The notes beneath the pieces are model-generated. The model was not told where the DNA came from, ran no database searches, and saw nothing but the letters and a program-made list of their open reading frames with translations. A DNA stretch of 46,247 nt from Parafrankia irregularis (GTDB lineage: Bacteria > Actinomycetota > Actinomycetes > Frankiales > Frankiaceae): NCBI RefSeq assembly GCF_001536285.1, contig NZ_FAOZ01000047.1, positions 1-46,247 on the forward strand, in the 5' to 3' direction. Below, in pieces: positions 1 to 8,600 of this stretch (positions are counted from its first letter, which is position 1; every line of letters begins with the position of its first letter). The translations under genes and the position numbers were made by a program.

Positions 1-35
1 CGGCCGTCACCGCCAGCGCCGGCGCCGGCGGCTGA
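1..35 (+). CDS. 3' end of a truncated upstream gene (possible)
   Basis: One frame reads ten Ala/Gly/Ser/Thr/Val codons and ends with TGA at 33-35, directly before a strong hairpin. This is what the tail of a gene cut by the window edge would look like. Nothing can be said about function. It could also be chance in GC-rich DNA. Confidence 0.3.
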   Translation, partial: AVTASAGAGG

Positions 36-44
36 CCCCGCCCC

Positions 45-79
45 GGGGTGCCCGCGGGGCCGGTTCCCGCGGGCACCCC
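45..79 (+). terminator. 14-bp perfect hairpin after the truncated upstream frame
   Basis: The arms 45-58 and 66-79 are exact reverse complements with a 7-nt loop. There is no T tract, which is common for actinobacterial terminators. Its place just after a stop codon supports transcription termination. Confidence 0.55.
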
Positions 80-132
80 ACGAGGCCCCACGGCCCCAAC
101 CACACCCCACAAAGACCTCCACGTCGATCTCT

Positions 133-172
133 GTGAGCGCCCCTGCCAAAGGCCAATGGCAGGGGCGCTCAC
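133..172 (+). terminator. 16-bp perfect hairpin followed by a short T run
   Basis: Arms 133-148 and 157-172 pair perfectly around an 8-nt loop, followed by TGTTTT. This resembles an intrinsic terminator. It lies only about 30 bases before the start of the next gene, so it could instead insulate or attenuate that gene. Confidence 0.6.
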
Positions 173-199
173 CTGTTTTGCCTCTGAATGGAGATCCCG

Positions 200-1111
200 A
201 TGAGCGCATCGTCCCAACCCGTTCGGGCACCCGGCCCGGCCCGCCCACGGCCCACCACGCCGACCGGCGCGCTCGCGCAGGCCCATCGGATCGCCGAGGC
301 CGTCGACCAGGCATGGCACACCGCCGCGGCCAGCGACCGGACCGAGATCCCGCTGTCGGTCGTCGCGGCCCTCGCACTGCGCACCCCCGACAATGCCGAC
401 GAACGAGCCTGGGTCGCAGCCCAGCTGACCAACACGGACGACAACGGGCTGCTCGGGTTTCTACGCGCGACCTGGCAGCTATTTGCCCGCGTCCGCCCCG
501 ATCTGTTCCCCCGGATCGCGCTGCTGGCCGCGCCGTGGTTCACCGAACCCGCTCCCGACCGCGACCTACTGCGCGCCGTACGCCGCGTCGTGCACGCCGC
601 GCTGCGGGCTGGGCTGCACGAGCTGCTGGACGCGGCCCGCTACGACGTCGACCTGTTCGGCCCGCTGCTGATGGTTCTGCGGACCCGCGGCGCCCGCGCG
701 GCACGCGGCCAGTACTACACCCCGCCCGACCTGGCGGACCTGCTGGCCCGGCTCGGCGGCACGGTGCCGCAGGCCGGCGAGCTGGTGGTCGAGCCCACCG
801 CCGGAACCGGCGGGCTGCTGCGCGCCGCCGCGCGGGCGATCCGCGACGCCGGCGGCGATCCGCGCACCATCCGCTGGGTTGCGGTCGACCGCGACGAGCT
901 CGCGCTCGCCGCCCTCGCCACCAATGTGATCATCTGGGATCTCGGGTCGCAGGTTCTGATCGCGCACGGCGACGTCCTGGCCGACGACTGGCAGGCCCGC
1001 TCCCTCGGTGAACGCGCCGAAGTCCTCGCGCTCGCCCGTGACGTCCACCAGACCTCACGCGCGCTTGCCCTCCTCCGCCATCTTGACCGAGGAGACAGCG
1101 ACCCGCTCTGA
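200..1111 (+). CDS. N6-DNA-methyltransferase-like protein without catalytic NPPY motif
   Basis: The middle of this 303-residue protein carries GQYYTP, typical of the start of HsdM/N6_Mtase domains, followed by VVEPTAGTGG, which matches the SAM-binding motif I (usually DPxxGTGG). After the next strand (AHGDVLAD), where these enzymes normally have the NPPY/F catalytic motif, there is none: the chain goes into a charged helix and stops. It therefore probably binds SAM or DNA rather than methylating adenine. The start at 200 is chosen because GGAG at 190-193 is 6 bases upstream; an in-frame ATG at 188 has no such site. Small methyltransferase-like proteins of this kind occur on actinobacterial conjugative elements (family knowledge). 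The gene stands alone, behind a hairpin. Confidence 0.72.
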   Translation: MSASSQPVRAPGPARPRPTTPTGALAQAHRIAEAVDQAWHTAAASDRTEIPLSVVAALALRTPDNADERAWVAAQLTNTDDNGLLGFLRATWQLFARVRPDLFPRIALLAAPWFTEPAPDRDLLRAVRRVVHAALRAGLHELLDAARYDVDLFGPLLMVLRTRGARAARGQYYTPPDLADLLARLGGTVPQAGELVVEPTAGTGGLLRAAARAIRDAGGDPRTIRWVAVDRDELALAALATNVIIWDLGSQVLIAHGDVLADDWQARSLGERAEVLALARDVHQTSRALALLRHLDRGDSDPL

Positions 1112-1562
1112 CCACACCCCAGAGCCGTCGCGCCAACCCGCCCGGCGGGGCCCTTGATCCGTACCGCCCTGGCCCTGGCCCGCTCTCCACCGCCGGTACG
1201 TAATGCGCTCAAGGCCGCGCGGCCATGACGTACAAGGAAACCGGCCTGCGGCCGGTGCTCATCCCGCACTCGACGGCCACGCTAACGCGGGCCGTCGAGC
1301 CAGCGGCCACGGTCCCGCACTCGCGCCGGCAGCGGGGAGGCCGCTGTATTCCGGGCTTCGCAGCCTCGCACGCGCGGAGGCCGGCCGCAACCGTGCGGCT
1401 ATTCCGGGTGGCCAACATCTTTTGGCTCGCGAAAAAGAGCCGCGATCCAAAACATGTTCGCCACCCGGGCCGCCCAGTTGCACCCGACCCCCACGCGCGC
1501 GTGTCTCCCAGCACCGAAACACACCAACCACCCCGCCTCAGGGCCGACCGCTGGGAGACACC
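1112..1562. other. Gene-free stretch with inverted and direct repeats
   Basis: No convincing gene. It contains a perfect 10-bp inverted repeat (1269-1278 with 1290-1299), an 11-mer TCCCGCACTCG repeated at 1262 and 1313, and a long imperfect inverted repeat at 1414-1458. It is probably the leader or control region of the small gene at 1563. Confidence 0.5.
1414..1458. repeat. 18-bp imperfect inverted repeat
   Basis: Arms 1414-1431 and 1441-1458 match at 16 of 18 positions when one is reverse-complemented. An alternative inner hairpin pairs GGCTC (1424-1428) with GAGCC (1437-1441). The A/T-containing core stands out in GC-rich DNA. It could be an operator or an attenuator for the gene at 1563. 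Confidence 0.55.
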
Positions 1563-1790
1563 ATGACCGCCAACCTCACCGCCCTCGTCCGGCTCGGGGC
1601 CACCGAGCTGCCCGCGGAGATTCTCTCCCTCACCGAGTGCGGAAACTGTGATGCCCCCTGCACGGGGCCCTTCTGCTCCGGCTTCTGCCGGGCCGCCGTG
1701 CTCGGCGAGCTCGACGCTGCCTTCGACGCGGCGCTGTTGGACAGCGCAGCCGGTCGTTACGAACTCCACGAACTTGAGATCGACGCCTAG
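1563..1790 (+). CDS. Small cysteine-cluster protein (75 aa)
   Basis: A 75-residue protein starting at an ATG with GGGAGA upstream. Residues about 26-42 hold the cluster CGNCDAPCTGPFCSGFC, five cysteines in 17 residues, suggesting a small zinc- or metal-binding knuckle. The rest is acidic and helical (ELDAAFDAALLD). No family is recognised. A strong hairpin follows the stop, so it is probably a single-gene transcript. The function is unknown; a zinc-ribbon accessory or DNA/protein adaptor is a guess. Confidence 0.6.
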   Translation: MTANLTALVRLGATELPAEILSLTECGNCDAPCTGPFCSGFCRAAVLGELDAAFDAALLDSAAGRYELHELEIDA

Positions 1791-1797
1791 CGGCGCC

Positions 1798-1834
1798 GAT
1801 CTGCGGTGGGGCCACAACGGCCCCACCGCAGATC
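1798..1834 (+). terminator. 16-bp hairpin terminator
   Basis: Arms 1798-1813 and 1819-1834 are perfect reverse complements with a 5-nt loop, 7 bases after the stop of the small Cys protein. There is no T tract. It probably terminates that transcript. Confidence 0.65.
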
Positions 1835-1883
1835 CGCGGTAACCGCCTCCGCTGACCGGTTCGTAATAACAAAGGACGAAAAC

Positions 1884-2519
1884 ATGACCTTCGCTGAGAG
1901 TTCCAGACCTCTCACTGAGACCGCCCGAGCCATAGCGGCGGCATTGGGAATCACGTGGACTTCGGCACGTCCCGCGAGCGGGCTGACATCAGAGGTATCT
2001 CTCTACAGTGAAACCGGCGAGGCGATCCTCATAAAGCGTCGACGAGGGGGTCGACGGATCGAGATATCCGCACTTACGGGTCACCCTGACGAAGGTCTAT
2101 CAAACTACTGGACCCACCATCGAAACTTCCCAAACGTGATCACTGTAGATGCTCGGCGGGCGCCGATCGACATTGCCCGCGACATCGAGCGGCGTCTGCT
2201 ACCTTCCTATCGGATTGCTTTGGCCCGAGCTCGTGACGCCAAGCGTGCGGCCAGTGCTACAGAGAGAGAAAGGCGGCGGATTATTCAAAGCCTCGCTCTA
2301 ATTCTTCCCAGTGCGCGCATCGCCGTGGAAGCCAGCGAACACGACCTAGAAATAGGTGGCGTCGAAGGTAGTCTCCTGCTCGGCAGAATCAAGGTTCCAC
2401 CGAGTGACTGGCCGGTGGAAATGAGCATCGATATTCCTAAGGCTCTTGTTCTCGAATTTGCGCGCCGTCTTGCTGTACTCGAGTCTGAGATCTCCCACAC
2501 GCCGCGGGAGACGCGATGA
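1884..2519 (+). CDS. Unknown protein, lower GC than its neighbours
   Basis: A 211-residue protein with AGGA (1873-1876) 7 bases before the ATG. It is predicted soluble, with a basic arginine-rich helical middle (residues about 95-140, many RA/RR/ER) and an alternating beta C-terminal half. No family is recognised. Codon third positions are visibly less GC-rich than in flanking genes, suggesting separate acquisition. Its stop overlaps the next start in ATGA, so it is translationally coupled to the PP2C phosphatase and is a candidate partner or substrate of it (inference). Confidence 0.65.
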   Translation: MTFAESSRPLTETARAIAAALGITWTSARPASGLTSEVSLYSETGEAILIKRRRGGRRIEISALTGHPDEGLSNYWTHHRNFPNVITVDARRAPIDIARDIERRLLPSYRIALARARDAKRAASATERERRRIIQSLALILPSARIAVEASEHDLEIGGVEGSLLLGRIKVPPSDWPVEMSIDIPKALVLEFARRLAVLESEISHTPRETR

Positions 2520-3259
2520 GCCAGTCCGCATGGCCCATCGCCCGGCTCGCCGCCGGCACGGTCAGAGACCAGGGACCGCGTCGTGTTCAGGCCGACGCTG
2601 CCGCCACATGGCGTGACACCAACGGCGTCGCCGCCTGGGCAATCGCAGACGGCATCGGAGACGACTACAGCGTCGCGCAGATGGCCGCTGACGCCGCCCG
2701 AACCGCAGCGAGGACCGCGACCCGTGCCGGAGCGTGGGCCGGGATCAATGCGGCCCGCCACGAAGCCGCCATGTTCTTTGCCGGCGCACCCGCAGGCCAG
2801 GTCGACGACGCGGTTCTCGTGGTGGCCGTGCCGATTCCAAGCCGCATCGGAGGCGGCGTCGACATCGCGTGGGTGGGAGATTCGCGCGCCTACGTCCTGC
2901 GTGAGGGCATGGCCGTGCAGGTGACCACCGATCGAACCCGCGGACAGGAGTACCGCGACGTCAACCAGCCGGAATGGGCACGTCGCATCGCCTCACGCTA
3001 TGACAACGTCGTCACTACCTCTGTGCACCACGGCGACATCGACACGATCCGCGTCGTCGGACCGATCACGCGAATCATGCTGTGCTCGGACGGTGTCCAC
3101 GGGGTCGTGGACACAGAGGCCATTGCCGCCGCCCTGGCGACCGACGCCGCCCCCCGCGCCGCTGCCCACCGCGTGATGGCAGCTGCCCGAGCGGCGGGCC
3201 TCCGCGACAACGCCACCGTCACCGTCATCGGACCGCCGCCAGGCGGACGCTGGCCATGA
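2516..3259 (+). CDS. PP2C-family Ser/Thr protein phosphatase
   Basis: A 247-residue cytosolic phosphatase of the metal-dependent PP2C/SpoIIE superfamily. The landmarks are present in order: AIADGIGDD (about 42-50, metal-binding Asp), WVGDSRAY (119-126), MLCSDGVHG (187-195, second metal Asp) and RDNATVTVI (229-237, third metal Asp-Asn). It should remove phosphate from Ser/Thr residues of a partner protein. No kinase gene is visible in the window, so the kinase would be elsewhere or in the host. It is coupled by ATGA overlap to the lower-GC orphan upstream and followed by a hairpin, giving a two-gene unit. There is no membrane segment. Confidence 0.85.
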   Translation: MSQSAWPIARLAAGTVRDQGPRRVQADAAATWRDTNGVAAWAIADGIGDDYSVAQMAADAARTAARTATRAGAWAGINAARHEAAMFFAGAPAGQVDDAVLVVAVPIPSRIGGGVDIAWVGDSRAYVLREGMAVQVTTDRTRGQEYRDVNQPEWARRIASRYDNVVTTSVHHGDIDTIRVVGPITRIMLCSDGVHGVVDTEAIAAALATDAAPRAAAHRVMAAARAAGLRDNATVTVIGPPPGGRWP

Positions 3260-3270
3260 TCTGACGCCTT

Positions 3271-3308
3271 CTGGCCGGTCGGCTTCGCGCTCGGATCCGA
3301 CCGGCCAG
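3271..3308 (+). terminator. 12-bp hairpin after the phosphatase gene
   Basis: Arms 3271-3282 and 3297-3308 are perfect reverse complements around a 14-nt loop, just after the stop codon. It probably ends the two-gene phosphatase transcript. Confidence 0.6.
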
Positions 3309-3345
3309 CGAATCGCCCAGCAGAGCGACCCCGATGCAGGAGACG

Positions 3346-4032
3346 ATGACGGCGAACCCTGAGGATCAGAAGCAACAGCATACCGTTCACACTCAGCTTC
3401 CCCTACCCCACATGCCGGCCGGGCCAGCCCCGGCGGTGTCAGCCCCACCCAGCCCGGCCGAAAGAGCGCGGGCCCGCGTTGCCGCCCGCATCCGACGCCG
3501 CCTACGAGCCGCCGGCGCGGACCCGTACACGGGCACCCTCCTCTACCGCAGCGACGACCTCCGCTGGTGGTTGCATCGCGCACAGCCCACCCGCTGGCGC
3601 GCCGGATACGTCGATGTCCATGATCGGAAAAATGGCTCGTCCGACGCCTATCCCCCACCTCGGTTGCCAACCCTGACCGCTGCCTGCTGCCACATCGCCG
3701 ATGTACTCGCCAGCGAACCGCGTCCACGCTTCGGTCCACAGCGAGGCCGCTTCGTTCTTGTCGAGCGGCAGGCCGGCCAAGTGGAGCTGGCCCGGATCAC
3801 CAGCGTCCGCGCTGGCGCAGTTCGCGAAGTCGCTCTCGTGAGCGATCCGGCCCAACGGTTCGCCGTTGGCGGCCTCACTCTGTGGCGGCACCTGCCGATA
3901 CCCGGCCGCTTCACCCTCCGCGAGGCGCGCACTGCGCTGGCGCACCACCCTGACCCCTTCGCGTCCTTCGCCGACGCCCGCCAGTTCCTCACCGGCTACA
4001 CGCGCCACGACCGGCCGGCGAAGGCGAGATGA
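3346..4032 (+). CDS. Unknown basic protein
   Basis: A protein of about 228 residues with a disordered Gln/Pro-rich first 40 residues, then an arginine-rich helix (ERARARVAARIRRRLRAAG) and a mixed alpha/beta body containing WWLHRAQPTRWRAGYVDVHD. No family is recognised. The basic helix and small globular body would suit a nucleic-acid-binding or plasmid accessory protein, but that is inference. The start at 3346 follows AGGAG closely; an ATG at 3334 is the alternative. Confidence 0.6.
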   Translation: MTANPEDQKQQHTVHTQLPLPHMPAGPAPAVSAPPSPAERARARVAARIRRRLRAAGADPYTGTLLYRSDDLRWWLHRAQPTRWRAGYVDVHDRKNGSSDAYPPPRLPTLTAACCHIADVLASEPRPRFGPQRGRFVLVERQAGQVELARITSVRAGAVREVALVSDPAQRFAVGGLTLWRHLPIPGRFTLREARTALAHHPDPFASFADARQFLTGYTRHDRPAKAR

Positions 4033-4069
4033 CACCCGATCATGCCGGCAACACGAAGGAGCCGCCCCA

Positions 4070-4372
4070 ATGGATCACACCATGAACTGCGGATCGATCG
4101 ACATGCAGACCATCCTGCCCCCGCATCCGGCTGCAAGCTGGGAGCCGGGAAACCTGGGGGCCTATCCCCTGCGCATCACCGCACTACTCGGTGAAAGAGG
4201 CGAAATCATCCTCCACATCGACACCGCGCTCACTCTCGGAGGCGGAGAGGAACCGCCGATGTCCATCTACGCAGACGATCAAGAAATCTACACCAGTCCC
4301 ACCGCGGCAGGCGGGGACTGCGCCGATCCCGACCACGGTCACCCCGTCCCCTGGCGCACACCCAGCCGCTGA
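4070..4372 (+). CDS. Small acidic protein (100 aa), unknown
   Basis: A 100-residue acidic protein with GAAGGA about 9 bases upstream of the ATG. The middle (residues about 25-60) reads as a single beta-rich segment with ITALLGERGEIILHID; the tail is rich in Gly/Asp/Pro. No family is recognised. It lies 37 bases after the preceding gene in the same direction and may share its transcript. Confidence 0.5.
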   Translation: MDHTMNCGSIDMQTILPPHPAASWEPGNLGAYPLRITALLGERGEIILHIDTALTLGGGEEPPMSIYADDQEIYTSPTAAGGDCADPDHGHPVPWRTPSR

Positions 4373-4424
4373 CTGTCGGGCGAGCCGACCGGGAACGACG
4401 GGCACACCGCGATGTGAGCCCAGA

Positions 4425-4931
4425 TCACCACAGCAGATACTGCCCCGGCCGCGGATTCCCGTCCGCGTTCACGCGCTCGAGTGTCGCGGCGAGCGTAGCC
4501 TCCCAGACATCGAGGTCGATCTCGGGAGTGCGGGAAAGAAGCTCCAACAGCGCCCCTCGCAGCGCCCGCGATCGGGCTGCCGCTCCCCGGATGTCGGCGC
4601 GCCCGAGCCGATGCGCGTTCCGGGCCCGATCTCGGGCGACAGTCACGGCCACGTTGTCCGCCTGCGTGGACTCTCGTAGATGCTCACGGCGCACGCACAG
4701 CGGTTCGTCACACTCGTGCTCCACCACTCGGCCTGCGCCGATCGGTCTCCCCGTCGTCCACTCGAATGCCCACCGGTGCGCTCGCAACGTGACCCATTCC
4801 TGCCCGCGCCACGCGGTGAACCGGCCATACCCGTCGTCGGCAAGAGCACCCAGCCAGTACGCGCAACCTGAGGTCACCAGTACCTTCCGGGCGAAGCGGA
4901 GATGCTCCGCCACGAGCAGCCGACCGACCAT
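4425..4931 (-). CDS. HNH endonuclease
   Basis: A 168-residue protein matching the phage-type HNH nuclease pattern: GCAYWLGALADDGYGRF, then AHRWAFEW, then VVEHECDEPLCVRREHL and TQADN. The likely metal and catalytic residues are the His of AHR (about H52), His-Glu-Cys (H72, C74), C79 and H84. Such enzymes cut DNA, often as homing or packaging nucleases; next to a relaxase region it may act on plasmid or invading DNA (inference). The ATG at 4931 is preferred because AGGAAG lies at proper spacing; a GTG two codons upstream overlaps that site. It follows the gene at 4954-5394 by 22 bases, so the two probably form one transcript. Confidence 0.82.
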   Translation of the reverse strand: MVGRLLVAEHLRFARKVLVTSGCAYWLGALADDGYGRFTAWRGQEWVTLRAHRWAFEWTTGRPIGAGRVVEHECDEPLCVRREHLRESTQADNVAVTVARDRARNAHRLGRADIRGAAARSRALRGALLELLSRTPEIDLDVWEATLAATLERVNADGNPRPGQYLLW

Positions 4932-4953
4932 GGTCACCCTTCCTGACAGGTCG

Positions 4954-5394
4954 CTAGCCCCACTCTCCCAGCTTCACCGGCCCCGCCGGACCGACCGCTG
5001 TCTCCTGCAGCGTCGCCCCCGGCGGCACCTCGCCCCCGCGAGGGACCACCGTCTGATCCTCCGTCTGAACCCCGGGCGGATCCTCCTCCGACACATTCTC
5101 GTCGACGCTGCCAGGCGTCACCGCAGAACCATCATCATCCTCGGCCGCCTGCTGCGGCGGGTGGGCGCTGCGCGCCTTGCGAACCTCCGCAGGCTGCAGT
5201 CCCGTAACTGTCGCGGTGGTCGAGACCCCGAGCTCGCGCGCCATCTCGGCGAGACGACGATCTCGCTCCGTCGCGGCGGCGGCGACTGCGGCCTCGGCGT
5301 CGAAGTACGCCCTGGTCACTTCCTGCTCGACCCGGTGACGGTCTCGCAACCTAGCCAGTGCCTCCGCGCCCCGCTGACTCCGTGTCCGTGCCAT
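4954..5394 (-). CDS. Small coiled/acidic protein beside oriT, candidate relaxosome accessory
   Basis: A 146-residue protein. The N-terminal half is helical and charged (heptad-like ARLRDRHRVEQEVTRAYFDAE), followed by a possible helix-turn-helix around AEMARELGVSTT, residues about 48-72. The C-terminal half is acidic, Pro/Gly-rich and probably disordered. It is divergent from the relaxase across the candidate oriT, where auxiliary nicking proteins or repressors are commonly encoded. The role is inferred from position only; no family is recognised. Confidence 0.6.
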   Translation of the reverse strand: MARTRSQRGAEALARLRDRHRVEQEVTRAYFDAEAAVAAAATERDRRLAEMARELGVSTTATVTGLQPAEVRKARSAHPPQQAAEDDDGSAVTPGSVDENVSEEDPPGVQTEDQTVVPRGGEVPPGATLQETAVGPAGPVKLGEWG

Positions 5395-5510
5395 GACGGC
5401 AGGCTAACCCTCCGTCCTGACAAATGCGCAGATTCCTCATTATCTGACGGTCCCCAACCCACCTCGAACGAACCCCCCGACGAACCCGCCTCTCAGTCCC
5501 CCGTCCTGCT

Positions 5511-5562
5511 CATGATCTTTTCTTTCGATCTTCGCAAGCGAAGATCGAAAGAAAAGATCATG
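5511..5562. repeat. oriT: Perfect 25-bp inverted repeat, candidate oriT
   Basis: Arms 5511-5535 and 5538-5562 are exact reverse complements with a 2-nt centre, giving a 52-base near-palindrome rich in A/T (the arm includes CTTTCGATCTTCG). It lies about 50 bases upstream of the relaxase start. MobF relaxases bind an inverted repeat beside the nick site, usually next to their own gene, so this is the best oriT candidate. A strong bidirectional terminator or an operator is the alternative. No nick sequence could be matched. Confidence 0.6.
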
Positions 5563-5567
5563 GTATG

Positions 5568-5602
5568 ACACACCTCTTGCACTAATAGTGATCTAGGTGT
5601 GT
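5568..5602. repeat. 8-bp inverted repeat flanking CACTAATAGTG
   Basis: ACACACCT at 5568-5575 pairs with AGGTGTGT at 5595-5602, and the space between holds the odd palindrome CACTAATAGTG (5580-5590). The right arm includes the only AGG-like ribosome-binding candidate for the relaxase. Protein binding or RNA folding here could control relaxase translation or nicking. Confidence 0.5.
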
Positions 5603-5614
5603 AGTTATCCCGTG

Positions 5615-8600
5615 ATGACCGTCCATCGCGTCGGCGCGGGCGATGGATACACCTACCTGACACGTCAGGTCGCCACTGGCGACAACCTCCACGGCTGGGA
5701 GACGCTGGCCAGCTACTACGCGGCCAGTGGCAACCCGCCCGGCGTCTGGTATGGCCGAGGAGCGCAACACGCCGGCATCACTGGCCAAGTCGATGAAGCC
5801 CAGATGGCCAACCTCTATGGCCAAGGGCTGCACCCAGACACCGACGAGCCCTTGGGCCGCAGGTTCCCCGCCTTCCAGCCCCTTGAGGAACGGCTAGCCG
5901 CTCGCCTCGCCCGCCGCCAGACCGAGCTCGGCGCACCGGTCCCCCCGGACGAGGCCGAGCGGATCCGGATCGAGGAGCTCGGTCGAGAACGCCAGGCAGT
6001 CAGCGCCTGGGACCTGGTCTTCACACCGGTCAAAAGCATCAACGTCCTGCTGGCACTGGCCGACGAAGAGATCCAGGCAGAGATCAAGGCCGCGCACCAG
6101 GTGGCGTGGCAGTCAGTTCTGGACTACGCCGACATCGAGATCGCGCTCACCCGCCGCGGCGCAGGCGGCATCGCACAGGTCGAGACCCACGGCCTGATCG
6201 CCGCCGCGTTCGACCACTTCGACTCCCGTGCCGGTGACCCAAACCTGCACACCCACGTGGTCATCAGCGCGAAAGTCCAAGGCCTCGACGGAAAGTGGAG
6301 GGCGTTGGATGCCACAGCCCTCCACAGAGCCGCAGTTGCGCTGTCCGAGCGCTACACCAGCCGCATCGAGCAGGAGCTCACTGCTCGGCTCGGTGTCGTG
6401 TTCGCGAACCGGACCGAACCCGGGGTCCGCGGTGGTAAGCGACCCGTGCGGGAGATAGTCGGAGTGCCCGACGTTCTCCTACTGGAGTTCTCCTCGCGGC
6501 GCCAGGCGATCGAGACCCACCTTGCTCGCCTCGTCGCCGACTACCGCACCACCCACGGCCAGGCCCCCGATGCATCCACCATGTACCGGTTGGCCGAGCA
6601 GGCGACGCTGGCCACCCGCGCACGTAAGCAGCACACGTCCCTGCTTGACCAGCAGGCTGAATGGCGGGCCCGTGCGGAGGCACTCATCGGCCGCGACGGC
6701 GTCGACCAGCTCATGGATGCGGTCCGCCAGACTGGGCAGGACACCTCGCGAGCACCGGCGGTACCCATCACCGCCGTTGCCGTCGCCCAGCTGGCTGCTG
6801 CCACCGTTGAGGCCGTGCAGGAGCAACGCTCCACCTGGGGACGCTGGCATGTCGAAGCCGAAGCACACCGGCAGGTCCGCGAGCAGCCACACGTCCTCGA
6901 CCGGGCTGCACTCGTCGCGCAGGTCACCGCCGCCGTTCTCTCCCCCGTCCACAGCGTTCAGCTGACCGTGCCGCGTGCTGAACCTCCCGCGCCTGACGTG
7001 CTACGTCGAAGCGTCGACGGCGGCGTCGTCTTCGATCGCAAGGACGCCACCCTCTACACCTCGATGGCGATCCTCGCGGCCGAGGACCGACTCCTCGCTG
7101 CCACAGCGCGCCCGGCCGGTGTCGCCGTCGACCCGCTGTTGGCTGCCGCGTTTGCCGAACGCGGCGGGCTGTCTGACGAACAGTCCCACGCGGTTCGTCA
7201 GCTGGTCAGCCGTGACACCCTGCTCGGCGTCCTGATCGGCCCCGCTGGCGCGGGCAAGACCACCACTATGCGAGCGGTCGTGCAGGCCTGGCAGGCCGCC
7301 GGCCGTGAGGTGCTCGCGCTCGCGCCCTCCCAGGTCGCCGCGGCCGTCCTGGCCGAGTCGATCGGCGGCGGTGTGCGGGCGGAGAACACCGCCAAGTGGC
7401 TCTACGAGACCACCACTCCCGGCCGGGGTGGACCTGCCTGGGAGCTACGTCCGGGAACGCTCGTGCTCGTCGACGAAGCGTCCCTCGCCGGGACGCTCGC
7501 CCTCGATCGCATCGTCGCCCAGGCCGCGGCCGTGGGAGCCGCCGTCCGCTTCATCGGCGACCATCGTCAACTTGATGCCGTCCAAGCCGGCGGCGCGTTG
7601 CGGCTGCTTGCTACCGACACGTCTGTCGCCGAACTCGCCGAGGTACGGCGCTTCACCGCCGAGTGGGAAGGGCCGGCATCACTGCGTCTACGTGCCGGGG
7701 ACACCGCGGTGATCGGAACCTATATCGACCACGGGCGGGTAGTGGATGGCGACAGAGAGACTCTGCTGACCACCATGCTCACCCGATGGGCGACCGATAC
7801 CGCCGCAGGCAAGCGCAGCCTCCTCATCGCTGCCGACCGCGACACCGTCACCGAGCTCAACGCTCGAGCTCGGGCCTATCGACTCAGCCGCGGGGAGGTC
7901 TCCGCCAGCGGCGTCACCCTTCCCGACGGGACAACCGCCGGTCTCGGGGACGTCATCGTGACACGGCGCAACGACCGCACACTCGTCGCCCGTGGCGGGC
8001 GGGACTTCGTGAAGAACCGCGACGTCTGGATCGTCACCCAGGTGCACGCCGACGGTGCTCTCACCGTCACCCACACCGACCACGAGGGCACTCTCACCCT
8101 GCCTGCCAGCTATGTCGCCACTGCGGTCGAGTTGGGCTACGCATCGACCGCCCACGGCGCCCAGGGCATAACCGTCGACACCTCCCGTGTCCTCGTCACC
8201 GAAGCCGATTCCGCCAGCTACCTCTATGTCAGTCTCACCCGCGGACGCGCGACGAACGAGGCCTATGTGGTTGTCCATCCCCTGGTCGATATCGACGCCG
8301 ATCACGCTGCACCGCTCCCCCGCGACGTGCGGGCCGTACTCGGCACGGTGCTGAGCCGCGACTCCGGCCAACGCAGCGCGACCGAAACGCTGCGCGAGGC
8401 CTTCGCTGTCGCCGACGGAGACCTCGCTGGCTTCACCGCCCGCTACCACTATGCGGCCGATCTCAGCCGCATTCCCGCTCTCGTCGCGTTGCTCGAGCAA
8501 GTGCTGCCCGCGGAGGTGGCCGCGGCCGCGGCGTCTGATCCCGCTCTCGGCGCCCTCGCCCACACCCTCGACGTGGCCACTCCGATCGGCGGCGACCAAG

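Larger units (their letters stand above)
5395..5614. promoter_or_regulatory. Divergent control region between accessory gene and relaxase
   Basis: About 220 bases separating divergent genes, richer in A/T than the coding flanks. It holds a perfect 25-bp inverted repeat and a second 8-bp one. Both promoters, and probably the transfer origin, should lie here. No confident -35/-10 pair can be assigned. Confidence 0.6.

Noticed and set aside
5511-5562. Reading the 25-bp inverted repeat as an ordinary terminator
   Set aside because: It lies between divergent genes, so no transcript should end there; a terminator for transcripts entering the region remains possible but is less likely than oriT or an operator.
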